64,000 nucleotides of DNA from Arenibacter sp040216555 (lineage in GTDB: Bacteria; Bacteroidota; Bacteroidia; Flavobacteriales; Flavobacteriaceae), in assembly GCA_040216555.1 (NCBI GenBank), contig JAVJOW010000009.1, forward strand, positions 62,001 through 126,000, written 5' to 3'. Below, piece by piece: positions 18,545-26,323 of the stretch. Positions within the stretch are counted from its first letter, which is position 1. The number at the start of each line of letters is the position of its first letter. The position numbers and the translations under genes were made by a program. Below the pieces are notes generated by a model. The model saw only the letters and a program-made list of their open reading frames with translations. It was not told the DNA's origin and made no database searches.

Positions 18545-18576
18545 ATAAAACTAAATGCATATGTATTTAGTTTTAT
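18545..18576. other. Perfect 12-bp inverted repeat
   Basis: ATAAAACTAAAT (18545-18556) and ATTTAGTTTTAT (18565-18576) are exact complements with an 8-base loop. It lies between repeats C and B. It may be a terminator, or part of a structured repeat element. Confidence 0.55.
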
Positions 18577-18610
18577 GAAAGCAATAAGTTGTTGGCCGAT
18601 CGGCAATTTG

Positions 18611-18755
18611 ACATAACGGCAAATTATAGATACAAATGCAAACAAACTCTGCGCAGCAAACCGATTATTAGTTTCATGACCCTGCTCATTATTCGTATAA
18701 ATAATAAAATGCTCAGGGATATTTTACATAATAGAATTATTGCTACATTTATTAA
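18611..18755. repeat. Intergenic repeat B, copy 1
   Basis: Starts ACATAACGGC and contains AATTATAGATACA, CTCTGCGCAGCAAACCG, TCATGACCCTG, CAGGGATAT and ATAATAGAATTAT. Nearly the same series occurs at 26070-26215. The opening ACATAACG is the exact complement of CGTTATGT at 18849-18856, so B and the start of D may act as the ends of one element. Confidence 0.7.
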
Positions 18756-18836
18756 ACTTCTGTGGAATTTAGATAGCACGCCAGCTTTCTTGATTATTGC
18801 TTCAGCCACTGGCTAAACCAATAATGCAAAATGTAC

Positions 18837-19005
18837 GATAATGTTCTGCGTTATGTAACCTGAGCTTTGGTTAAAAGCGGAAGGTTCTTCTTAAGTTTCT
18901 TAAAAAAATTTATTTTCAAAAGGTTCTTCTACCATTTTAATGGAACACTCTTTTTACGAAGCGACGATAGGAGAGTAGTGGAATGTGTGTGGAATGGGTT
19001 TAAAG
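18837..19005. repeat. Intergenic repeat D, copy 2
   Basis: Begins GATAATGTTCTGCGTTATGT and ends in a block with GGAACACTC, ACGAAGCGACGATAGG and GTGTGTGGAATGGG. It corresponds to 10828-11048. It lies upstream of the AAA/subtilase operon, as copy 1 lies upstream of the DUF488 operon. Confidence 0.55.
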
Positions 19006-19056
19006 TCCTAATACACAACAAAATAATCAAAAATTATCACGATGGTTTGTATAAAT

Positions 19057-19128
19057 ATTACGTTTATATGTAAAATTATTACGTTTTATTATAAATATAT
19101 TACGTTTTATTATAAATATATTACATTA
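19057..19128. promoter_or_regulatory. Tandem 21-bp iterons upstream of the AAA ATPase gene
   Basis: Units begin at 19057, 19078 and 19099, each opening with ATTACGTTT; the second and third are identical (ATTACGTTTTATTATAAATA plus T), and a fourth partial unit starts at 19120. The array ends about six bases before the -7 box and 45 bases before the ATG. A site for a repressor or activator is likely; the HTH-like C-terminus of the AAA protein is a candidate binder. Confidence 0.6.
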
Positions 19129-19133
19129 TTTAC

Positions 19134-19141
19134 TATCTTTG
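19134..19141 (+). promoter_or_regulatory. -7 promoter box of the AAA/subtilase operon
   Basis: TATCTTTG fits the Bacteroidota -7 consensus TAnnTTTG, 31 bases before the ATG at 19173. No TTTG was found at the expected -33 position, where the iterons lie, so the promoter may depend on an activator. Confidence 0.45.
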
Positions 19142-19172
19142 TAACATAAATCCAAAATAATATCACACATAT

Positions 19173-20261
19173 ATGTATACTGAGCTCATTAAAATAATTG
19201 AAGGTGGTCTTAATCACGATCCAAAGAAGGTTATTAGCTATTCTAAACACTTGGCTAAAAAGTTAAGAGAAGATGGAGCAGATAAACTTGCAGATAAGAT
19301 TATGAAAACTATTGAAGGCTCAACAGGTATTCCTGTTTTTAAAGATCAATTATTTGATGCCCCTGTAGATAATGATACAAGATTAAATATTGCTGATATT
19401 ATTTTACCTCAAGATATAAAATTAGATATATTACTTTCTGAAAGTATTCAGAACCCTGTAAATAATTTTATCTCTCTGGTTAATTCAAAAAATGAAATAG
19501 AAAGTAAGGGTTTGCAAATGAATTTATCATTATTGCTTTATGGACCTCCTGGATGTGGTAAAACTACTTTAGCTAAACATATTGCTAAAGAATTAGATAT
19601 TCCTATAGTAATAGCTCGATTTGATTCTTTAATATCATCGCTTTTAGGTAATACAGCAAAGAATATTAGAAAATTGTTTGATTACGCAAAAAGCAAACCA
19701 TGTATATTATTTCTTGATGAATTTGATGCAATTGCTAAAGCAAGAGACGATAATCATGAAACGGGTGAGTTAAAAAGGGTAATCAATAGTTTACTGCAAA
19801 ATATTGACGATTTTTTAGAAACAGGTATTCTAATTGCAGCTACAAATCACGAACAATTGCTAGATAGCGCTATCTGGAGAAGGTTTGAAAAAGTAATCAA
19901 TGTAAATAAGCCTAGTTCAGACGAAATTAAGAACCTTATTGGGAGCTATTTTAATAAAGTAGATTCTAAATTAGACATAGAAGACAAGAAGTTTGATATA
20001 CTAAGTTCTTATTTAAATGATTTTTCACACTCTGAAATTATTAAGATTATAAATAGTGCATTTTATAATTCAATCATTAAAAATAAAGAATTTGAATATG
20101 ATGAAATTTTTTCTGAATACTTCAAATACAAACATAACAATAGGTTTACACAAGAGGAAATGATACGTTTTTTAAATGAGAGTCATATACCTCAAAAACA
20201 AATAGCTAGTTACCTAGATATTTCAATAAGACAAGTAAGAAACGCATTAAATGTAGAGTAA
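19173..20261 (+). CDS. AAA+ ATPase of an AAA/subtilase pair
   Basis: 362 residues. A helical N-terminal part (1-115) may bind partners. The AAA+ core has Walker A LYGPPGCGKTT (residues 122-132), Walker B CILFLDEFD (177-185), sensor-1 ATNHE (Asn225) and an arginine pair WRRFEK, as in classic FtsH/Cdc48-like clades. The C-terminus (about 325-360; QEEMIRFLNE...PQKQIASYLDISIRQVRNAL) reads as a helix-turn-helix, which is unusual for an unfoldase and could bind the upstream iterons. One base separates the gene from the S8 protease gene. AAA-subtilase pairs of this type are known from defence islands; the ATPase probably controls or feeds the protease. The trigger is unknown. Confidence 0.85.
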   Translation: MYTELIKIIEGGLNHDPKKVISYSKHLAKKLREDGADKLADKIMKTIEGSTGIPVFKDQLFDAPVDNDTRLNIADIILPQDIKLDILLSESIQNPVNNFISLVNSKNEIESKGLQMNLSLLLYGPPGCGKTTLAKHIAKELDIPIVIARFDSLISSLLGNTAKNIRKLFDYAKSKPCILFLDEFDAIAKARDDNHETGELKRVINSLLQNIDDFLETGILIAATNHEQLLDSAIWRRFEKVINVNKPSSDEIKNLIGSYFNKVDSKLDIEDKKFDILSSYLNDFSHSEIIKIINSAFYNSIIKNKEFEYDEIFSEYFKYKHNNRFTQEEMIRFLNESHIPQKQIASYLDISIRQVRNALNVE

Positions 20262-20262
20262 G

Positions 20263-22950
20263 ATGGCTAAAAAAAACTTACCAATAAAACTCTTTCAAAA
20301 GAGACAAAAAATTGATGATAGAAGAGTTGAAGGCATGAGTAGTAATATTCCACCAAAATGGCAACTTGGTGGTGAAGAGCTTCTAGCTAGGGCAAACAGT
20401 CTATTAGAACCTTTAAATGAGTTAGATACCTTTTTTGATACTCGTGATAAAGCAAGAAGTTTCATACCAGCAACTTTGCGTGTGGATATTGATGATAACG
20501 CTATTGCAAAATCTCATAGAACAGACATTCAGAAATTATTTAATGGTCAGTTTTCTAAAAATAATATAATTGGCTTTATAGATTCTAATAGTGCTATTGT
20601 TAAAGTAGACAGTATTGAAGATAGTAAAGTTATAAGAAGAAATATCAAAAGTTATAATCAAAATCCTAAAGCTATTTCTGCGGTAGAGGCTGTTAAAGTA
20701 TTTGAACCGTTTATAGCAGATATTGAAAAAAATGAGACAGTTAAAATTTCACTAATAGATTTTCTAAACTACGAAATAAATAACGCGGTCAAGGTCTCAT
20801 TTGAAAAATACTGTAAACAAAAAAACGTAGATATTATAGAAACAAATTACTCATCAGGCTTAATCATTTTTAAAATCAAAAATGCGACCAAAGCACAATT
20901 AGATAGTATTAGTGATTTTGAAGCTTTAGAATCTATAACTTTTATGCCAAAATATAGCGTTGGTATGGACTTATTAGGCACAACGGAGGCACTAGAGGTT
21001 AAAGACCCCATTGAAGGAGAAGAATACCCTATTATTGGAGTACTGGATTCTGGTATAGCTAAAAACAAATATCTACAACCTTGGCTTCTTGATAGAAATT
21101 ATTCATCATATCCAGAGGATTTAATAGATCCAACTCATGGCTCTTGTGTTTCTAGTATTATTATTTATGGTGATGAATTGGAAGGTCAAAATTGGACAGG
21201 TAATTCAGGGTGCAAACTTTTTGATGCAACTGTATTTCCTGATGAAAAAAAAGAAAGTATAGATGAAGATGAGCTTGTCATAAATATTAGAACAGCAATA
21301 AAAAACAATTCTGATATTAAAATTTGGAACCTTTCCTTAGGTACAGGATCTGAATCGGATTTAAATGATTTTTCTGATTTTGGAAAAGCTCTAGATGATA
21401 TTCAAATATCAAATGATGTAATTATTTGTAAGTCTACAGGAAATTGTAGAAATTTTGAGAGAGGATTTCCTAAAGGCAGAGTTGCGAGGTCTGGGGACTC
21501 AATGCGTTCACTTGTGGTGGGATCTATAACGCATTCAAAAAATGGAAATGATATTGCAGAAGTAAATCATCCATCACCATTTACTAGAATTGGACCAGGT
21601 CCTGCTAATAGTATCAAGCCAGATTTAGTTTCTTATGGAGGCAATGCTGGAATGAAAGGAGGCAGAAGAGTTGAAAACGGGGTTAAAGCTATTGCACCAG
21701 ATGGTAGTTCAGTAAAAATCATTGGAACTAGTTTTTCAACACCAAGAGTGACTTCGCTATTATCTGAATTGAACTTTAAAGTAAAAGAAAATTTTAATCC
21801 AACATTATTAAAGGCATTAGCTATTCATTCAGCAAAATATCCAATAGGAGTAGATTTTTCTATTAGCGAAAAAGTAAATCAAATGGGTTTTGGAGTTGCT
21901 TCGTCTGCAGATGACATTATCTATAACGACCCACACGAAATTACTTTAATATTACAGGAGAATATTAACAAAGGAGAATTTATAGAAATTCTTGATTTCC
22001 CCTTTCCAGAAAGCTTAATCGATGAGAATGGTTTCTTTTATGGTGAAGTTAAGATAACATTAGTTGCACAGCCCGTACTAAGGGAGAAACAAGGAGCTGA
22101 ATACTGTCAATCAAATCTAAAATTACAATTTGGCACTTATGATGACATAAAAAATAGAGATACAACTAAATCAAATATTCTAAATCCAATTGGACCAGAG
22201 GACCCAAAAAATGTAATACTAGATTCGAACTATGGCAGCTATTATAAGAAGGATACGACAAGTGATTATGCTAGAGAACGAATGCTTTTAAACTACGGTA
22301 AAAAATATCAGCCTGTTAAAAAATACTCAATAAACCTAGATGAAATGACAGCTGCTAGACAAAGAGACAGTTTAACAAACGGAAGAAAATGGTATGTTAA
22401 AATTAAAGGGGAATATAGAGAATTTGCCGAAACAAGGTCAAAAGAAGATGGCGAAGTTTTAAATCAAGATTTTACTTTGATAGTGACCATACGAGATACC
22501 AAAGGACAACAACAAGTTTACAATGAAGTGTCTAGGTTATTGGCTGATAGAAACTTTCTGCACTCTAATATAAAAATAAGGGAAGAAGTGCGAATAGAGG
22601 TTGATGCTTCAATAGGTACAAAAACTGTTAACGATGAGCTACAACTTTGGGAAATTGAGGCAATTAAAAGAGCTGAATTACTAATGAATAGAGCTCAACT
22701 TGATTTAGAAGATAATTTATTGATTTTCGAATATGATTTTGAGAATAATATAGAAGGATTCACAGCAAACAATCTAGATACACTAACCACGTATTTGGAA
22801 GGTCAAGTTGAGAAAGAAGCAATTAATTCTATGCCATTAGATGAAGAAATTAGAAAAATGGAAATTAATAAATTGGATAGTAATAAATTAATACAATCTG
22901 GCATCAATGGCAATATTGATAAACTATTAGCGCTTGGTTGGGTAAGATAA
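20263..22950 (+). CDS. Cytoplasmic S8 (subtilisin-like) serine protease
   Basis: 895 residues. The catalytic triad is visible: Asp262 in IIGVLDSGIA, His292 in PTHGSCVSS and Ser490 in GTSFSTPRV, with the oxyanion Asn394 in STGNC. A ~245-residue N-terminal region and a ~380-residue C-terminal region flank the protease domain. There is no signal peptide, so it should act in the cytoplasm. It is far longer than secreted subtilisins. It follows the AAA+ gene by one base, so the two form a unit in which the ATPase presumably gates proteolysis. A strong hairpin downstream separates it from the ubiquitin-like operon, though both run in the same direction. Confidence 0.9.
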   Translation: MAKKNLPIKLFQKRQKIDDRRVEGMSSNIPPKWQLGGEELLARANSLLEPLNELDTFFDTRDKARSFIPATLRVDIDDNAIAKSHRTDIQKLFNGQFSKNNIIGFIDSNSAIVKVDSIEDSKVIRRNIKSYNQNPKAISAVEAVKVFEPFIADIEKNETVKISLIDFLNYEINNAVKVSFEKYCKQKNVDIIETNYSSGLIIFKIKNATKAQLDSISDFEALESITFMPKYSVGMDLLGTTEALEVKDPIEGEEYPIIGVLDSGIAKNKYLQPWLLDRNYSSYPEDLIDPTHGSCVSSIIIYGDELEGQNWTGNSGCKLFDATVFPDEKKESIDEDELVINIRTAIKNNSDIKIWNLSLGTGSESDLNDFSDFGKALDDIQISNDVIICKSTGNCRNFERGFPKGRVARSGDSMRSLVVGSITHSKNGNDIAEVNHPSPFTRIGPGPANSIKPDLVSYGGNAGMKGGRRVENGVKAIAPDGSSVKIIGTSFSTPRVTSLLSELNFKVKENFNPTLLKALAIHSAKYPIGVDFSISEKVNQMGFGVASSADDIIYNDPHEITLILQENINKGEFIEILDFPFPESLIDENGFFYGEVKITLVAQPVLREKQGAEYCQSNLKLQFGTYDDIKNRDTTKSNILNPIGPEDPKNVILDSNYGSYYKKDTTSDYARERMLLNYGKKYQPVKKYSINLDEMTAARQRDSLTNGRKWYVKIKGEYREFAETRSKEDGEVLNQDFTLIVTIRDTKGQQQVYNEVSRLLADRNFLHSNIKIREEVRIEVDASIGTKTVNDELQLWEIEAIKRAELLMNRAQLDLEDNLLIFEYDFENNIEGFTANNLDTLTTYLEGQVEKEAINSMPLDEEIRKMEINKLDSNKLIQSGINGNIDKLLALGWVR

Positions 22951-22993
22951 TTATATATGTTTAATTTTAAAAAAAATAGCTGATAAGAAAAAA

Positions 22994-23027
22994 AATCCAA
23001 TTTATTGCGACAACAATAAATTGGATT
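22994..23027 (+). terminator. Perfect 14-bp hairpin after the subtilase gene
   Basis: AATCCAATTTATTG (22994-23007) pairs exactly with CAATAAATTGGATT (23014-23027) over a 6-base loop. On the plus strand no T-run follows. An A-run precedes it, so it would be a textbook terminator for the minus strand. It probably limits read-through into the Ubl operon. Confidence 0.65.
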
Positions 23028-23214
23028 ATAGTAATAGGAATAAAAGTTTCGACACTCTAGTATTAAGGCTTATCACCTTAACAATTCCTTTGTTTTGTTA
23101 TACAATAGTAGTATTTTTTTGTAATCTACACAAGTATAACGACCAATATCTTGTCTGAACAGTATACTCAAACTGTTTTAAAAAAGTGAGGTGATCCATA
23201 AAAAAAAAGAAAAA

Positions 23215-23658
23215 ATGGAGAAGTTTATATTTAAAGTTAACAGACAAAAATTTGAATCTGTTAACGCAATTATTACAGGTAAAGAAATTTTAGAAATAGC
23301 TAGTTTATTACCTGTAGAAGATTACGAGTTATTAATTAAGGTAAACGAAAAAGGTTTCGAACCAGTTCAATTAGATGAAAAAATTGATTTAAAAGGCGCT
23401 GGAATTGAAGGTTTTTTTGCAAAACCTTATAAGAAGCTAATAATTTATATTGATGATGAACCTTTAGAAGTTGATGAATGTTTCATGACACCAAATGAAA
23501 TATTAACTACTGCAGGAAAAGATGCTAATGGGTTTTATTTAAAACAAATTAGTGGGCATAAAGAAGTTAGTTATAAGAATGACAGAGAACATAAAATAGC
23601 AATTAAAAATGGTCTTAAATTTAGTTCTTGCAAGCTTGAACCTACAACTGTTTCATAG
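23215..23658 (+). CDS. Two-domain ubiquitin-like protein (multiubiquitin family)
   Basis: 147 residues from the ATG at 23215; a GTG at 23191 would add eight mostly Lys residues and is less likely. Two beta-grasp units are visible. Unit 1 (about 1-72) runs KFIFKVNRQKFE, TGKEILEIA, YELLIKV and ends IEGFFAKP. Unit 2 (about 74-147) runs KLIIYIDDEPLEV, TPNEILTTA, GFYLKQ. This matches the bacterial multiubiquitin family. The protein is the probable modifier conjugated by the two genes downstream. Its C-terminus (KLEPTTVS) lacks the Gly-Gly of ubiquitin, so conjugation may need trimming or use another end. The E2 gene starts two bases after its stop. Confidence 0.85.
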   Translation: MEKFIFKVNRQKFESVNAIITGKEILEIASLLPVEDYELLIKVNEKGFEPVQLDEKIDLKGAGIEGFFAKPYKKLIIYIDDEPLEVDECFMTPNEILTTAGKDANGFYLKQISGHKEVSYKNDREHKIAIKNGLKFSSCKLEPTTVS

Positions 23659-23660
23659 TT

Positions 23661-24020
23661 ATGGGAAATCAAGAGTTGATGAGTCAGTTGCAAAGCAAAG
23701 GACTCGAAACTTGGATGCACACAAATAACTTTGTGTGCTTCAAGTTTATCGTACCATTAGGAAGGTTTAAAGGACAAGAAATTGAAATAGCTTTACAAGG
23801 TCTTCAATTTCCATTATTACCACCTTCGGGACCACATATTAAACCACATTTACTTCCAATTAGTGGAGGTGGAGGAGTACATCCTTTTGGTGGAATACAT
23901 GACAGAAAAGTTCCTACACCAGAATATCAGTATTGGAGTCGACCATTTAGAGGTTGGACTTCTGGTATGACTGCGGATGACTATTTAGCGTTCTTAAGAA
24001 CATTATTAGATTTCGAATGA
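23661..24020 (+). CDS. Prokaryotic E2-like protein, family E type
   Basis: 119 residues. Family signs are FPLLPPSGPHIKPHLLPI, the GGGVHPFGGIH loop and EYQYWSRPFRGW with a C-terminal DDYLAFLRTLL helix, the pattern I know as Prok-E2_E. E2 enzymes take an activated Ubl from E1 and pass it to targets. No cysteine lies in the canonical active-site region; the only cysteine is Cys26 in NFVCFKF, on an early strand. The chemistry may therefore differ (another nucleophile or a scaffold role). It is tightly placed: two bases after the Ubl gene and overlapping the JAMM-E1 gene by four (ATGA). Confidence 0.85.
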   Translation: MGNQELMSQLQSKGLETWMHTNNFVCFKFIVPLGRFKGQEIEIALQGLQFPLLPPSGPHIKPHLLPISGGGGVHPFGGIHDRKVPTPEYQYWSRPFRGWTSGMTADDYLAFLRTLLDFE

Positions 24021-25507
24021 AGTACAGCATAACAATGACAGAAAATGTCAATAGGATATTTTTTGAACACCTCATTAGAGAGGATGGTCAAGAAGATTTA
24101 TGCTTTGCTTTTTATAAATTATCTTCTGGAAAATCAAGAAAAACAGGAGTAATTAATGAGGTGATTTTACCAGAATTTGGGGACAGAAATGTACATGGAA
24201 ACGTAAGTTTTAATTCAGTTTATTTTGATAAAGTGACTTCTTATGCGTTAGCTAATAATTTAGGAATCTGTTTTATACATAGCCATCCTTATCCAGGTTG
24301 GCAAGGAATGAGCTTTGATGACATAGAAGCAGAAAAAATGTTAGCACCAAGAGTTAAGGCCGTTACAGGATTACCTTTAATTGGAATGACACTTGGAACA
24401 GATAACTATTGGAGTGCTCGCTTTTGGATTAAAGAAGCTCCAAATACTTATGAACGTTATTGGTGTGAATCTGTAAGAGTAGTAGGGAAGTCTCTAAAAA
24501 CATATTTTTGTGATGATATTTTGCCAAAATCTAATTTCGGAGAAGAGTTTAAACGTACTATTTCATCTTGGGGAGATTTAAAACAGCATGAAATTACTAG
24601 GTTAAAAATTGGAATAGTTGGATTAGGTAGTGTTGGTTCCATTGTTGCTGAAGCTCTTTTAAGGACTGGTATAAAAAACTTAACCTTTATAGATTTTGAT
24701 GTAGTTGAATTGAAAAATTTAGATAGATTATTAGCAGTAAATAGAGTAGATGTAGGCAAATTTAAAGTAGATGTTCTAAAAGAACGTCTTTTAAGTACTG
24801 AGCTTATTTCAGATTTAAGTATTAATGCTGTCACATTTAGCATTACTGAAAAAGAAGGACAGGATGCGGCTCTAGATTGCGATATATTATTTTCTTGTGT
24901 AGATATGCCTTTGCCGAGATACACTTTAGATTGTTTATCATTTGCTAATTTAATTCCTGTAATTGATGGAGGAATTGATACAAATCCAAAGGAAGATTTA
25001 TCAAATATAGATCAAGCAAGATGGAAGGCTCACACAATAGGACCTGAAAGAATCTGTATGCAATGTTTAGGGCAATATAAACCCGAAGATGCTGCGTTGG
25101 AAATGTCTGGAGAGTTGGATAATCCTAACTATATTAAAGGCTTACCAAAGAATCATTTTATTAATAGAGGTGAAAATGTTTTTGGTTTTAGTTTAAGTTT
25201 GGCAGGAATGGAAATACAACAATTCTTATCCTTGATTTTGAAACCTAGAGGGATTTATTATGGTCCAAAAGAAATGGATTTTAATACAGGAAATATAGAT
25301 TTCGAATTTGACAATGAATGCAGGAATGATTGTTCAATTTCTCAAGGTTTACTTGGTAGTGCAGATGAAATAAATAAATCTTTGATAATAAATCATTTAG
25401 CAGCTGAGAATAGCAGAATTAAGCATGAAAATTCGTTAGTAAATAAAAAGAACAAAGGATTTTATGCTTTTTTAAAAGAATCTATAAATTCCTTGCTTAG
25501 TTTTTAA
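24017..25507 (+). CDS. JAMM/MPN deubiquitinase-like domain fused to an E1-like ThiF domain
   Basis: 496 residues. The N-terminal JAB/MPN domain (1 to about 150) carries the JAMM zinc motif: IHSHPYPGWQGMSFDDIE, i.e. His-x-His-Pro...Ser-x-x-Asp. The second half is an adenylating E1/ThiF domain from about residue 190 with nucleotide-binding GIVGLGSVGSIVAEALL and DFDVVELKNLDR. Candidate catalytic or zinc cysteines follow in ICMQCLGQ. The domain pair would trim or remove the Ubl (JAMM) and activate it with ATP (E1). In eukaryotes these are separate enzymes. It ends the three-gene Ubl operon. Related operons (Bil, Bub and similar) are known; the subtype needs a search. Confidence 0.88.
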   Translation: MKYSITMTENVNRIFFEHLIREDGQEDLCFAFYKLSSGKSRKTGVINEVILPEFGDRNVHGNVSFNSVYFDKVTSYALANNLGICFIHSHPYPGWQGMSFDDIEAEKMLAPRVKAVTGLPLIGMTLGTDNYWSARFWIKEAPNTYERYWCESVRVVGKSLKTYFCDDILPKSNFGEEFKRTISSWGDLKQHEITRLKIGIVGLGSVGSIVAEALLRTGIKNLTFIDFDVVELKNLDRLLAVNRVDVGKFKVDVLKERLLSTELISDLSINAVTFSITEKEGQDAALDCDILFSCVDMPLPRYTLDCLSFANLIPVIDGGIDTNPKEDLSNIDQARWKAHTIGPERICMQCLGQYKPEDAALEMSGELDNPNYIKGLPKNHFINRGENVFGFSLSLAGMEIQQFLSLILKPRGIYYGPKEMDFNTGNIDFEFDNECRNDCSISQGLLGSADEINKSLIINHLAAENSRIKHENSLVNKKNKGFYAFLKESINSLLSF

Positions 25508-25630
25508 TTTTCTTGGCCTCATATAATTTTGGTTAAATAATAGGTGAAATAAGCGTTTATATTTTAGGGGTTTAGTAATACAGTTTCTTAAGAGTTATAA
25601 TTACATAATAACTTCAGAGCAATCTTAATT

Positions 25631-25745
25631 AGTTACAATGTTTCCTAAAATATAGCGAATGAGCCGTTAATTGTTTCCAAAATTATATGCAGCCTTGAAT
25701 TTTTGTTTCTTTTGTTTCAAGACAAAAGATAATGAAAGAAGAAAA
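25631..25745. repeat. Intergenic repeat A, copy 2
   Basis: Counterpart of 17297-17408: AGTTACAATG, TTTCCTAAAATATAGCGA, TTGTTTCCAAAATTATATGC, CCTTGAATTTTTGTTTC and TTTCAAGACAAAAG. It probably also serves as a terminator for the Ubl operon. Confidence 0.7.
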
Positions 25746-25824
25746 AAAGATTAATTGAAGTTCTACCGTTAACAAGTGTATAGAAATTTTTAAGCAAGGA
25801 TTTGAGCAAGGGAAAATTTTATAC

Positions 25825-25856
25825 TCTTGTGGCAAGCTCACGAGAATCTCGTAAAT
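25825..25856. repeat. Intergenic repeat C, copy 2
   Basis: Short block GTGGCAAGCTCACGAGAATC matching 18371-18402 imperfectly and holding the same place between repeats A and B. Confidence 0.4.
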
Positions 25857-26069
25857 TTTTTTATTACGTACATTTTATCGAATACGCGATTTTAATAAGT
25901 GCAAAAAGGTTAGCTTTTATTTTGGCGTTGGCAAGCGTTGGATAAGTGTGTTTAAAATACGACGTAAAAAGTGAAAGTCTAGTAGACTTTTGATTTTTCG
26001 TGCGAGACGATGCGGCTGCAGAGCAATTTGATTTTATAAAACAATCGAGCGCTTGGTAGCGGCTATTTT

Positions 26070-26215
26070 ACATAACGGCTAATTATAGATACATAATGTT
26101 TTAAATAACTCTGCGAAGCAAACCGCTTATAAGTTTAATGACCCTGTTCATAATTCGCTTAATTGACGAAACGTCGAGGGATATTTGATATAATAGAATT
26201 ATAGCTTACTAATAT
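26070..26215. repeat. Intergenic repeat B, copy 2
   Basis: ACATAACGGCTAATTATAGA, CTCTGCGAAGCAAACCGC, AATGACCCTGTTCAT, GAGGGATATTT and TATAATAGAATTAT follow the same order as in 18611-18755. Repeat D does not follow here; a long hairpin takes its place. Confidence 0.7.
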
Positions 26216-26229
26216 GAACAAACTTTTCA

Positions 26230-26323
26230 GTAAAACGGCTTTGACATAATTGTTGACGATATAGAACACTGGTGTGTCGCTATATCTACAATTATATCAA
26301 ATACACGGTATGCGCCGTTTTAC
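26230..26323. other. Long imperfect hairpin at the junction of island and tra operon
   Basis: Outer arms GTAAAACGGC (26230-26239) and GCCGTTTTAC (26314-26323) are exact complements. Inner arms at 26240-26264 and 26280-26301 pair well (ATAATTG with CAATTAT, ATATAG with CTATAT). Only the right side carries a 12-base bulge, leaving a loop of about 15 bases. It could be a bidirectional terminator or a folded recombination site. Confidence 0.6.

Larger units (their letters stand above)
18253..19172. other. Intergenic region, 920 bases, built of repeats
   Basis: Contains repeat C copy 1, a 12-bp hairpin, repeat B copy 1, repeat D copy 2, 21-bp iterons and a -7 promoter box, each listed separately. 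The open frames at 18589-18816, 18624-18809 and 18867-19073 lie inside these repeats and are not credible genes. Confidence 0.7.

Noticed and set aside
18589..19073. Three small frames (18589-18816, 18624-18809, 18867-19073)
   Set aside because: They lie within intergenic repeats B and D; the second repeat copies do not keep these frames open in the same way.
18611..26323. Integron attC-like sites (AACG/CGTT ends, bulged hairpin, cassettes)
   Set aside because: The end motifs do not match the attC core consensus (RYYYAAC / GTTRRRY), no integron integrase is present, and cassettes are multi-gene.
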